From Chara braunii (lineage: Eukaryota; Streptophyta; Charophyceae; Charales; Characeae), in contig BFEA01000321.1 of NCBI GenBank assembly GCA_003427395.1, positions 1,507,698 through 1,538,318 on the forward strand: a stretch of 30,621 nt of DNA, given 5' to 3'. The number at the start of each line of letters is the position of its first letter. Within the stretch, counting starts at the first letter, position 1. Under the pieces are notes generated by a model, which saw nothing but the letters and a program-made list of their open reading frames with translations, searched no databases and was not told the DNA's origin. This document shows, piece by piece, positions 1 to 8,910 of the stretch. Position numbers and translations under genes: made by a program.

Positions 1-65
1 CAAGTGTGACATCAGCTCTCAACGCAAGTCCCGTGTAATAGTCCAGCAACCGCCAAATCTGCAAC

Positions 66-3000
66 ATGACAAGTGCAACTTCAACTGCAGATGCTAAGAG
101 GGAGCCGTTCAGGGAGGATCCAGCATTTCGGGGTAACTTCTGTGTGTGGTCGTGGGTGTCTGCTGGGCAGAAGCTGAAGGAGACCACTCGGGGTGGTCGT
201 CGCCTGAAATGCAAGTTGTGGGGCCGTGAATTCAATGGGGGACAGCCGCGTGCAGTTGAGCACTTCATTTGGAAGAGGCCGACTTCACATTGCCCTCATG
301 GGACACTGACTATCTGGAGGAGGCTGCATGTTGTTGGGGTGGTATTGCCTGCAGACTTGTTGGAATTGGTGCGGGCAGCGAAGGAGGAGGAAAACAACAC
401 CGGTGCTGGTGGCTCGGAGGGAGGAAATGTAGGGGCAGACGTTGGGGACAAAGGAGGGAGACAAGTGGGGAGGGGTGGAGAGTCGGGTCCGCGGTCTTGC
501 AGTGGGGTGGAGGATGTTGGGGGGAGGGACGTCGATGTGCGAGATGCATGTCGGGGGGAAGCAGGCCCTTCTCGTGCTAATGCACTGCAAGCACGAGTGT
601 GAAATCGCGGGCAGATGAAGCAGAGATCCATCGCGAGGTGGGTCAAAAACCCACGACAAAAGGACATTAATGAGAGCTGCATCGACTTCTTTGTGGAGAA
701 CGCAATCCCCTTCAATGTGGCGAAGAGCAAGTCCTTCAAGAAGTTCGTGAACACATGCTATGGACCACAACCTGCTGCCAAACATCCCCTGGTCCCCACT
801 GGCTACAACCCTCTGCGGTGTTATCTTCTCGATGGCTTGAGGCAAAGGTTGAGCGAGGAGGAGCAGGCCATCAGCGATGATTGGGAGGTCACTGGCTGCA
901 CGTTCACCACTGACGGCACCACTGACATCTGTGGGCGGTCATTGGTGAATTACATCCTCGCAGGGCGTTCGAAGCCACTATTCGTCAAGTGTGAGGACGT
1001 CAACGATCAGGACAAGGACGTCGATGCAGTTGTTCGCGGATGGAAGAACTTTTTCAGGGAGATTGGGGTTGAGAAGATCACGGTCATCTGCACTGACTCC
1101 TTCTCAGAGAACAAAACTGCGGCCACGATGTTGAGGGCGGATCCAGAGTTCCAACAGATATACTGGATCCCGTGCACTACACATTGCATGGACTTGTTCA
1201 TGCAGGATGTGGGCGACAAGCCGTGGGCTTAGGACGTCATCAAGAAGTCGAATATGGTCGTGAAGTTCTTCAGGAACCACAGGTGGCCACGATCAATATT
1301 GAGGACAGAGCTGATGGCACAAAAGGGTGTGGAGGTCAGAGTTCTTCTTCGTCCTACCCTTACGAGGTTCGGGATCCACTTCGTCAGGTTGGATCGGCTG
1401 TTGACATGCGAGAGAGCCCTTCGTCGCTTGGTGCTGGGGGACTCGTGGACGAACATGGATTGGCAGTTGTATATAAGGACGGACGCTTACGAGGTGGAGT
1501 CCCTCATCACTTACAGGTCATTCTGGGCAGATTTGAAGAAGCTGTATCGAGTGATGAAGGGGACCTACGAAGTGCTGTATATGGTCGACAAAGACATCCA
1601 CTGCTTGTCCAGGGTGTACGACGCTGTCGTGGACCTGAAGAATTGTGTTCTTCATGCACCACTCACAGACGATGTGCGGGACAACATCTTGCGCAATGTG
1701 GGAAAGAGGACGGACATGCTTCTCAGCCCTGTTCATGTTGTGGCTCGCTTGTTGGACCCTCGATTGCGGGACATCACCGTCTTCAGCAATCTGGACTTGA
1801 TGGCGCAATTTGATAGCGTGGTGGACCGTCTCGTTGCAAAGAATGGGAGTCAGAAGTTCACGGACTGCAAATACCATCTATACGACTTCCAATTCGGCAG
1901 AGGGATCTTTGGTGACGCAGCAGCGTTGAGGAGGGCAGGCAAGGACAATGCAGTGTTGTGGTGGGAGGCACACGGAGGTGGCTGGAGTTGAAGATGGTGG
2001 CCATGAAAGTGCTTTCAATATGGATCACATCCTCTCCTGCAGAGAGGAACTAGAGCACGTGGTCCCTCGTGCAGACGAAGACGAGGAACCAACTGAAGCA
2101 CAAGCGTACAGAGAAGCTTGTCTACTCGCACTGGAACCTCAGACTAAAGAGCACGAGGGAAGATGGGCCGACAGTGAAAGGAGGTTGGTTGGGGCTGGAG
2201 CAGGACTGGGTGGACGAGGATCTCGAAGGCGAGGCAATTGGCAAGCTTAATGTGGAGGACAATGATGCAGTTAGGCATCGCGCCACTGGATCTAAAAGGG
2301 GCAGCACCAATATCGTCACTGCGCGTCGTGCAACTCAAAGTAGGACGCATGGACCGGAGGAGGAGGAGGAGGAGGATGAGGGAGATGAATTCCATCTCGA
2401 GGAGTGGTGCAGTGACAAGAACGACTCAAATAGATCGTGGACAAGGAGAGAGGGCATTCTACCGTACACACCAAGCCCGCGTTTCAGCCACCGGATTGCA
2501 TCACGGAATGCTCGGGGCCAGCAAGAGGGCCAACAACACGAGGAACGACATGATGATGATGATGATGAGGAAGAGGAGGACCATTAGGAGCTACAGCAAC
2601 AGCAGGAGCAGCAGCAGTGGGAGCGGCAGCAGCGAAAGCAGCAGCACGAGGAGTAGCACTAGGGGAAGCAGCAGGACGAGCAGCAAGAGGACCAACAGCA
2701 CGAGCAGCAGTAACAGGGGGAGCATGAAGACGCCGAGCGGCAGCAATGGTACGAGGAGCAGCAACACTACGAGGAGCAGCAACACAAGGAGCAACAGCAG
2801 GGGGAGCAGCAGAACGAGCAGCGGCACGAGCAGCAGCAGCAGGGGGAGCATGAGGACGTCGAGCGGCAGCAGCGGGACGAGGAGCAACAACAACAGCAGA
2901 AGCGACAGCAGGACCATCAGGACCAGCAGCTCCCGCAGGAGCAGCAGCAGCAGCAGCAGCAGCAACCACGTGCATTCTACGGTCCGAGCAGACCCTCACA

Positions 3001-3376
3001 GTTGCTTGGTTGTCTGGGGGCCACCTCTGGTTCCACCCGGGATCCTCTCAGTTATTGACCTCCACGGGGCGGCAGAGGTGGACGAGAAGGTGCATCGACT
3101 GCGAGAGGGAGAGGAGACGTGGCTCCTAAAAGAGGCAAAGGGCGTCCTCGTTTAGGATCCTCAAAAGACAAAGGACGCCCACCTGCACAGGCAAAGAACC
3201 AGGCAGGGGAGGAGGCACTTTCCAAATGAGGCGAAGGACCTCCTGCTTCGGGATCCTCGAGAGGCAGGGACCGACCGCACTTTGCCCCCACACAGGCAGA
3301 CGAAAGGGCTGAGGAGGGGCAGACAGAGGAGGAGGAGGAGGAGGAATCAAATGAGGAGCAGCCGCTTCGCAGATAA
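66..3376 (+). pseudogene. Decayed hAT-superfamily transposase (BED finger, DUF659, hAT C-terminus, Gln-rich tail)
   Basis: The ATG at 66 opens one reading frame that can be followed to about 1977, shifts, and continues in another frame to the TAA at 3374. The order is: a BED-type zinc finger region (about codons 48-76) in which the second Cys is Trp (CKLWGREF); a DUF659 core at 615-1232 with hAT-like motifs TFTTDGTTD, ICTDSFSENKTA and IPCTTHCMDLFMQDVG; a helical middle part at 1254-1970; and a hAT C-terminal segment at about 2000-2150 (AERN, then LVYSHWNLRL). An acidic and Gln-rich tail and an AT-hook-like KRGKGRPRLG (about 3128-3157) follow. In-frame stops are TGA 600, TAG 1230, TAG 2051, TAG 2585, TAG 2654, TAG 2660, TAA 2711, TGA 3056 and TGA 3227. 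The family normally cuts and pastes DNA elements with 8-bp target duplications. With nine stops, a frameshift and a lost zinc ligand, this copy cannot make an active enzyme. Domain names come from motif recognition, not from a search. I did not identify terminal inverted repeats for it. Confidence 0.8.
2588..2985 (+). repeat. CAG/GAG-rich trinucleotide-like tract encoding the Gln-rich tail
   Basis: An imperfect run of CAG, CAA, GAG and CAC codons lies inside the transposase pseudogene. It includes two near-copies of a longer unit (around 2715-2755 and 2845-2885, each reading GGGGAGCATGA then a GAC and GAGCGGCAGCA). In the gene frame it codes Gln, Glu and His; the other frames give Ser/Arg-rich or, on the opposite strand, poly-Leu and poly-Ala shadows. 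Pure CAG repeats are longest at about 2940-2963. Trinucleotide expansion plus a segmental duplication explains it. Confidence 0.75.
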
Positions 3377-3420
3377 AAAAAACGGAGGATGACACCGACT
3401 GATGGGGAGGGACAAACACA
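3377..3420. other. Short non-coding spacer after the transposase
   Basis: A-rich spacer between the stop of the transposase pseudogene and the first microsatellite. No further structure is visible. Confidence 0.5.

Positions 3421-3468
<48 letters not shown>
3421..3468. repeat. (GT)n(GA)n compound microsatellite
   Basis: About nine GT units pass directly into about fifteen GA units. This is a simple repeat with no coding meaning. Confidence 0.95.
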
Positions 3469-3469
<1 letters not shown>

Positions 3470-3584
3470 TTGCAAATAACCTTGTCAAATTTTGTTGTCG
3501 GACTCAGGTTGAGAAGAAAAGACGTGTTTGCGAATCTGAGTTTCGTGCATGTGTGTGTGACTTGTCATGGCTGCTGTACACCCT

Positions 3585-3960
3585 GTCTGCATGTTTGTCA
3601 GTCAGTCCGTCTGTTTGTCACTCAGTCACCCTGTCACGTCAGTATGTCTGTCATGTCTGCCTGTTGGTCAGTCTATCTGTCTGCCTGTCTGTCCGTTTGT
3701 TCGTTAGTCTATATGCCAGACTTGCAAACAGACTCGCGTGACAAGGTGATTGAGTGAAAGACAGACAGACAGGTAAACAAGCACACAAACACGGTCACAA
3801 GTCATATAGATAGTTTGTCTGTCTTCCACGGACGCCAACCTGTCTGTGTGACTTGTCACCGTGTCTGTGTGCCTGTTTGCTTGTCTGTCTGTCTGTCACT
3901 TTGTGCCACGTCAGTCTCTGTGCAAGTCTGTCAAGTTTGTCTGTCAGTCACTCTGCTGCT
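3585..3960. repeat. Degenerate TGTC/CTGT tetranucleotide tract
   Basis: Dozens of GTCTG, CTGTC and GTCAGTC words form an expanded and mutated tetranucleotide array. The middle (about 3755-3775) contains the complementary phase (GACAGACAGACAG), so the tract can fold on itself. No coding sequence is supported. Confidence 0.8.
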
Positions 3961-4062
3961 CTCTGGTTCGCCTGTGGCCACATCGTGATGTGTCGGCCTC
4001 ACAAGGCATGTGGCCAGGGCACAACCACCCGGGCCCTGGGCTCAAATGCCCGGTGCAGTCGC

Positions 4063-4240
4063 TATCTGCTCTTTGCTTGACTACATGGACTCCAGTGTGA
4101 TTTGCAATTTGGATTTCTATACTTCGCGCTCGGTTCGAATGTGTTATCTGCTCTCGGTTCCAATGTGGTATCTGCTCTTTGCTCGACTACTTGGACTCCA
4201 GCATGATTTGCAAATTGGATTTCTGTACTCGGCTCACATT
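4063..4240. repeat. Tandem duplication, about 106-bp period
   Basis: The segment starting TATCTGCTCTTTGC at 4063 recurs at 4169 with the same continuation (GACTAC, TGGACTCCAG, TGATTTGCAA, TTGGATTTCT) and scattered substitutions. A shorter partial copy (TATCTGCTC) sits between them at about 4145. Confidence 0.8.
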
Positions 4241-4313
4241 CATGTTCTTTGCATAAGGGTGTGAGGATTGAGCCCTCAAGGGGCCTTGTCACCATGCACA
4301 TGCACTGGGCTAG

Positions 4314-4668
4314 GGCCCCCAGCAAGCCTCGTGCCCGCCCTAAGTGAAGGCGGGCCTGCAAATTAACGAGAGGCCTTGCATTCAACATTTCACGAAGTGG
4401 GTGCCAGACAGTTGCTGCACGCCAGTTGGTTGGAGTGCACCGAAGTCCAGATCCCTGCAAACGCAGAAGGCCCAGGGATACCAAAGTTGGTTAGGCCCTG
4501 GGCATGTATACGTGAGGCCGACATTGCACGCTGGACGTGGAGGCCGAAAATGTTGGGCATGTATACGTGAGGCCGACATTTGGATTTCTGTGTTTCATCC
4601 ACTTTCATGTTCCTTGCAAGGGTCTCTCCCGCCTTCACTTAGGGCGGGCACGAGGCTTGCTGGGGGCC
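4314..4668. repeat. Foldback-like element with 41-bp perfect inverted repeats
   Basis: Arm 4314-4354 is exactly complementary to arm 4628-4668 over 41 bases, with a 273-base interior. The interior holds a 26-bp direct duplication (4500-4525 and 4555-4580, beginning GGGCATGTATACG). The layout fits a foldback or MITE-like element. I saw no clear target duplication. A related sequence lies in inverted orientation at about 8020-8089, next to the left LTR, so this is a repeat family in this genome. Confidence 0.8.
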
Positions 4669-4723
4669 ACAGTCAGAAGACTCAGAAGTTCTGAGTCTTC
4701 TGACTGTGGCCCCCAACAAGCCT
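4653..4723. repeat. 71-bp near-perfect palindrome
   Basis: Arms 4653-4687 and 4689-4723 are complementary over 35 bases with one mismatch, around a single central base at 4688. The left arm overlaps the right end of the foldback element, so the outer part of the palindrome is a third copy of that element's end in opposite orientation. Confidence 0.85.
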
Positions 4724-4827
4724 AGGAGCCAGAACATATGCACGTTGTCCAGGGGCCCCTGACAACACATTCCTCACATTTGTTCGACCTTGGAAGTTCC
4801 CAGTAGACTCAAGTAGTATACTAAGTC
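4724..4827. other. Non-coding spacer
   Basis: The spacer contains a short hairpin-like GTTGTC...GACAAC pair (about 4755-4776) around AGGGGCCCCT. Nothing else is recognised. Confidence 0.4.
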
Positions 4828-4930
4828 AAAAAAAAAAAAAAAAAAACAATAACGCGTATGCGTATGCTGGTTTTCAGACACGTACGCGTACGCGCGCATA
4901 CATACGCGTACGCACCGCATACGCGTACGT
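4828..4930. repeat. Poly-A run followed by alternating purine-pyrimidine ACGCGT repeats
   Basis: A 19-base A run (4828-4846) is followed by about 80 bases rich in TACGCG and CGTATG words (4850-4930), for example ACGCGTACGCGCGC. The A run may be the tail of an old retroposed sequence. The alternating tract resembles sequences able to form Z-DNA. Confidence 0.7.
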
Positions 4931-5029
4931 GGTGCTACCCAGCTTTAAGGCTAGACTACGAGACGAGCTGTGCAGTCTAGCCGTACAAGCGCCAAGAAAT
5001 GTCCCACAAAAAAATAAAAATAAAAAAAT

Positions 5030-5240
5030 CCTAGGCTACCAGTCAGGCCGTCCGAGCCACCTTGTTCACGAGGGTGGTTTGATTGTGCAATGGCGAATGA
5101 GGGTTCAAAAAAAAACACGCAAAAATAAACTGAACAACTTTTGTCTCATGATTATTTTATTATTCTTTTAATTCTTTACCTAGGCCACCAGTCGGGCCGC
5201 CCGGGGCAGTAGGCCTACTGACTGACCCCTCCAAGCCTGC
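5030..5240. repeat. Diverged direct repeat starting CCTAGGC(T/C)ACCAGTC
   Basis: A segment of about 30 bases at 5030 recurs at 5179 with a few substitutions, and parts of it (GGCCTACT) recur again at about 5210, 5252 and 5290. A-rich simple sequence (5008-5028, 5107-5128) separates the copies. No coding content. Confidence 0.55.
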
Positions 5241-5344
5241 CCGGGTCGGTTGGCCTACTTCCTGGGCGATCCAAGCCTGCGATTTCCAATAGGCCTACTT
5301 ACCCATCAAAGCCCTTTCCAGTACTACTGCACTGCTCCTCTGTT

Positions 5345-5490
5345 CCTCCTCCAGCCCTGCTCTGGCCCGCCTTCTTTGCACTTCCTCTGCACTTCCTCTC
5401 TCCTCCTCCAGCCCTCCTCTGGCCCACCTTCTTTGCACTTCCTCTGCTCCTCGTCCAGCCCTCCTCTGGCCCGCCTTCTCTGCACACCAA
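5345..5490. repeat. Pyrimidine-rich tandem repeat, three units of about 50-57 bp
   Basis: The unit CTCCAGCCCT(G/C)CTCTGGCCC with a following TTTGCACTTCC occurs at about 5347, 5404 and 5453. Overlapping ORFs here are low-complexity artefacts. Confidence 0.7.
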
Positions 5491-5500
5491 TCCCAATCTG

Positions 5501-5851
5501 AAAAATTAATTCTCACCCCCCCAAAATCTACATAACCACACCTCGCCCCCTCCATCCAATGCACGATGAAATGTAGAATTTGTTCCGATCAGTTTCATAT
5601 CTGATTTGTGATCCATTGGGGCTCTTTTGAAAAAATAGAAAAACGTGCATGCGTATGCTCGCTCGCTCGAGAGAGAGAGAGGGGGTGAGCTGCAAATCCA
5701 ACCCCAAACGATTTCCCCACCTCTTCTGATGCTTTTTTTTCTCCTTCATTGTTTTGCGAGCGAAGCTGGGCAGGTACCCTTGTTAATTTTTAAATTTGTT
5801 TTGTTAGTAAACTAATTTTATGCTATTTGGAAATATTGAACAGGATCTACG
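5501..5851. other. Non-coding spacer with a GA tract
   Basis: AT-rich sequence with a short CGCTCGCTCGAGAGAGAGAGAG tract at about 5660-5681. It resembles the GA-tract modules further right (6830-7450), including a GTGCATGCGTATG-like lead-in. No gene is recognised. Confidence 0.5.
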
Positions 5852-6064
5852 ATGCCGAAAGTCAAATTTCGGAGTTGTGGAAAGATGATGGATACTCTGG
5901 CCAAAACATGTGCGGCTCGGAAAGAAGAAAGGCAGATGAGGAAGCAATCTCGACCCTTATCTGATATTGACATCCTCAAATTGTGTGAGGAGGCTGCTAA
6001 GGCATCTTCAACGGAAATACCTTCGGCATCAAAAGTATCAAGCTCAGAAAAACGTAGCAAATAA
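5852..6064 (+). CDS. Small Lys/Ser-rich hypothetical ORF (70 aa), doubtful
   Basis: ATG to TAA, 70 codons. The product is basic and Ser/Lys-rich (begins MPKVKFRSCGK, ends SSSEKRSK). It has no signal peptide, membrane segment or motif I recognise. The composition is less repetitive than in neighbouring ORFs, and the surrounding DNA is AT-rich, as introns often are. A GTATGT donor-like word follows the stop directly (6065-6071). It could be an exon of an unseen gene, a gene fragment or chance. Confidence 0.25.
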   Translation: MPKVKFRSCGKMMDTLAKTCAARKEERQMRKQSRPLSDIDILKLCEEAAKASSTEIPSASKVSSSEKRSK

Positions 6065-6340
6065 GGTATGTAAGGCATCAAATTGTGCATATTCGTTTTC
6101 CTGTATTGTTCGTTTTGTTTTAATATTGGGCAACTTGGGTTTCAGAACCAATTGAGGATTGTTGTTTTGCAAAAGTTGTTTGCATTGCAAATTCACAGGA
6201 AATTTACTTTTTTGGTATTTGTTTTCGTTGTTTTTTGAAGTTGTTAAATCACTCATAGCTTCTAAGAGGCAATATCACTACACTTATAAAAATCTATAAT
6301 CTGAGAATTTTGGCATTTGGGTCGTTCGTGGACCTACCGG
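6065..6340. other. T-rich non-coding stretch
   Basis: AT-rich sequence with many T runs and no repeat or gene that I recognise. It is compatible with intronic or intergenic DNA. Confidence 0.4.
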
Positions 6341-6359
6341 CCTGACAGTCGGGATTACC

Positions 6360-6565
6360 CCGTGATCTTAAGATTTTAAGATGGCACCGCGATTCAGGCC
6401 GGTCCTACCGGCCTAATGACCAAGATTCCCCACCGATCTTAGAACTTTAAGATCGAGGGGCAATCAAGATTTTAAGATCGCACTGCGATTCAGGCTGGTC
6501 CTACCGGCCTAGTGGCCCAGATTTCCCCCCGATCTTAGAACTTTAGATCGGGGGGCAATCGGGGC
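6360..6565. repeat. Tandem repeat, about 98-bp period, with conserved hairpins
   Basis: Two units (from about 6371 and 6469) share GATTTTAAGAT, GCGATTCAGGC, GGTCCTACCGGCCTA and CGATCTTAGAACTTT. Each unit can fold: GGCCGG-TCCTA-CCGGCC around 6402-6418, and in the second unit CCCCCCGATCT pairs with AGATCGGGGGG (6525-6555). A partial third copy precedes at about 6330. Confidence 0.7.
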
Positions 6566-6824
6566 CGGCAAATGGTGCATAGTGAACGAGGCAACACAGA
6601 CAGACGTGGTGTATAGCGATGACACGCACTCACACGGACGCCCACCTACCTGGGCAAACACACACACGAAAACACGCACATCCATGCACACATGCAGCCA
6701 CACAAATGCATCATGGGCAGACTGTTGGGGTTCAACCTCCTGATGAGTTGGTGAAAGTCCAGCGAAGCAGACTGACACAATCATGTTTTTTGTGGAGTTT
6801 TTGTGCACCCACGGGCGCACAAGA

Positions 6825-7010
6825 GAAAGAGAGAGGGAGAGAGAGAGAGAGAGAGAGACCAGCGTAACTGCCTAACTACTTAGGTGGCCCCTCCCCCCGG
6901 TCCAACCGTTTTCTGAAAAAAGAAAAAGAAAGCACACACGTCCATGCGCGAGCGAGAGAAAGAGAGAGACCCCAACGTAACCACCTAACTATCTACGTGC
7001 CCCTCTATTT
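6825..7010. repeat. GA microsatellites in a repeated module
   Basis: GA tracts at about 6827-6858 and 6950-6969 are each followed by a conserved tail (ACCxCAACGTAACx(A/G)CCTAACTA, then GGCCCCTC or GTGCCCCTC). A third copy occurs at about 7405-7480. The module, not only the dinucleotide, has been duplicated. Confidence 0.7.
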
Positions 7011-7345
7011 GTTCTCCCCTCCTTCTCAGCACCTCCTCCCCCCCCTACTCCCCCCTCCACCCTACACCCTACGACACACCTGCCCACGCCGCCCTCCACC
7101 CGGGCTCCCCCCACCCCTCAACGGTGCTGCTCTTCCGCTGCCCTCCTCCCTGCGCTGCTCTCCCGCTGCCCTCCTCCCTGTGCCCCTCCACTCCCGTCAC
7201 CCACCGCCCTTCACACTTCTGCTCTGTCCCTCTAGCCCTGCGCCCTTCCACCCTACCCCTGCGCCACCCGCCCCTGCGCCCCTCCGCACCTGTGCCCGCC
7301 ACCCACTGTGCCCTCTGCACTCCGCCCCTCCTCCCTGCGTCGTGC
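7005..7345. repeat. C/T-rich low-complexity tract
   Basis: Almost purely pyrimidine on the + strand, with repeated CTGCCCTCCTCCCTG words. The ORFs on both strands are Pro/Ser- or Gly/Arg-rich artefacts of this composition. Confidence 0.8.
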
Positions 7346-7403
7346 TCTATCGAGACAGTTTAAAAGAAAGAAAAACAAAAGAAAACTCGTGCATGCAGGA
7401 TAC

Positions 7404-7404
<1 letters not shown>

Positions 7405-7449
<45 letters not shown>

Positions 7450-7480
7450 CCAATCTAACTACCTACGCCCCCCTCCCCCT
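7405..7480. repeat. (GA)n tract with module tail
   Basis: About 20 GA units (7406-7446), then ACCCCAATCTAACTACCTACG. This is the third copy of the module seen at 6825-7010. Confidence 0.85.
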
Positions 7481-7909
7481 CCCTCGTCAATAAGTGCAGT
7501 CTAGCATTTGCTCCTACAAGTTTTGTATCTGATCCATGGTCGATCGAGACTTTTGTTTGACTTTTCCAAAATAAAAAAATCACGCGCGTGCGTGTGTGTA
7601 TGTGCGTCCTCCAGCGTCCACGTGCGCGATCAGGCAGACCAGCAAGCAACAACGCAACAACATGTCCGCAATGCCAGCCAAGGCCTGAATGGGCCAAATG
7701 GCTCAACTCCTTTCCTTTATGGAAAGGGAGCGCGGCTTCTGAGCCTCTGGCCTAGCTGGACACAGTCCCCAGTAGCTTTCACTCACGCCCAAGTATCTGT
7801 GTCCAGGCTCTGAGGGCCTGGGCCCTTTACAGTTGGGCATAACCTGCCCACTTTGTGACGTCAATGCTGCTTTTGCGTTGGCTCGCGGCAGTTGTGTATT
7901 GTGTCGTCC
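7481..7909. other. Non-coding spacer with hairpins
   Basis: No gene seen. Inverted repeats include CTGGACACAG (7756-7765) with CTGTGTCCAG (7797-7806), and CTCCTTTCC with GGAAAGGGAG around 7709-7733. Confidence 0.5.
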
Positions 7910-8089
7910 TCTGAGGCACACGGCCCAGGGCTTAACTGCACCAGCCCTGGGCTCACTTGCCCGTGGGCTGCAGCTGGGTGCAAAGGCCTAAGGCTAGACT
8001 TTCTGAGTAACCGCCTGACGCGAAGTAACTGTCTGGCGCACAAATGCAAAATTGACAAATTGAGGCCTTCTGCATTTTTCCAGGCCCGC
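7910..8089. repeat. Fragment of the foldback repeat family, cut at the LTR edge
   Basis: The stretch 8020-8089 (AACTGTCTGGC, AGGCCTT, TGCA, AGGCCCGC) matches the reverse complement of about 4343-4420. It stops at CAGGCCCGC exactly where the left LTR begins, while the 4343 copy continues (on the reverse strand) into CTTCACTTAGGGCGGGC. A 10-bp perfect hairpin, GCCCAGGGCT/AGCCCTGGGC, lies at 7923-7952. Confidence 0.6.
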
Positions 8090-8197
8090 TGTCGAGCGCA
8101 TCGGTCCGGCACCACAAGTGGCAGCACGGGACCCTCTCCGCCGCTTCACGCAGGAGTTGGACCAACCTCGTTACGAACATACAAAGGAGCTTCCTTA

Positions 8198-8210
8198 GGC
8201 CGCTCCGGCC
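8198..8210. repeat. Small LTR hairpin with paired change between copies
   Basis: GGCCG-CTC-CGGCC here corresponds to GGTCG-CTC-CGACC at 25820-25832 in the right LTR. Both arms changed and the pairing is kept. Confidence 0.6.
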
Positions 8211-8830
8211 GAATGCACCAACCATACCTCTCGCGAGCCCCTACGACAGGATAGGGTCTGCGCGAGGCACAACTTACCTCCACCTTACGAGAGTTGTCAC
8301 CTCCTTTCGGTGGGCGTATCCCCGCCGAGCTACCAGTCCACAATACGGAAGCTACTCGGTTGCAATTGCAGAGGTGGACCAGCCGAGGGTATTTCTCGTT
8401 CGCTGTAGCATAGGGGGTACGTGCGGTAATACGCCTATCGGACCCGCACGCGAACCGACATCTTGGGGGGCTGAAGTCCCAACCGCGGCTCGACGTCGGT
8501 CAACTAGGACGTGTCCCACACACTACGCGCACACCACTCTACGAACAGACAAAAAAAAACAAAAAGGATAAAATGCACACGCCGCACACGTACGAAAACA
8601 GCGCAACACAACCAAACACGACAACGCTCCTAGCCCCTCGATAGCCATCCCATAACTTTTTCGATCTGGACACCGGATGGGCGTCGCGCGCGAGGCTTAG
8701 TAGAAAACCGCGCGGACACAAGGTTAACTCATATCGACTCGCAATGCAGGCTTACACGAGCAGTCGCAATGATGGCGTACTATGTAATACCCATAGTCAA
8801 GCGGTCCCTCGTGGATCCGAGTACCGCTTA

Positions 8831-8910
8831 TGACACTCAAGTGTCAGACTCGAAGTGTCGTGAGGGTTCAATCCCTCACGATATTGCACGGCTGAAGGAA
8901 TAGCCGTGCA
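8831..8910. repeat. Row of three hairpins in the left LTR
   Basis: Perfect stems follow one another: TGACACT/AGTGTCA (8831-8846, 2-base loop), TCGTGAGGG/CCCTCACGA (8858-8881, 6-base loop), TGCACGGCT/AGCCGTGCA (8885-8910, 8-base loop). The right LTR has the same three at 26443-26522. Each carries one arm difference that gives a G:T pair on the + strand. Confidence 0.75.

Noticed and set aside
2484-2999. Poly-Ala and poly-Leu proteins on the - strand
   Set aside because: Opposite-strand shadows of the CAG/GAG tract in the transposase pseudogene.
7124-7363. Pro/Leu-rich ORFs in 6997-7460
   Set aside because: Low-complexity pyrimidine tract and GA microsatellite. No frame is favoured.
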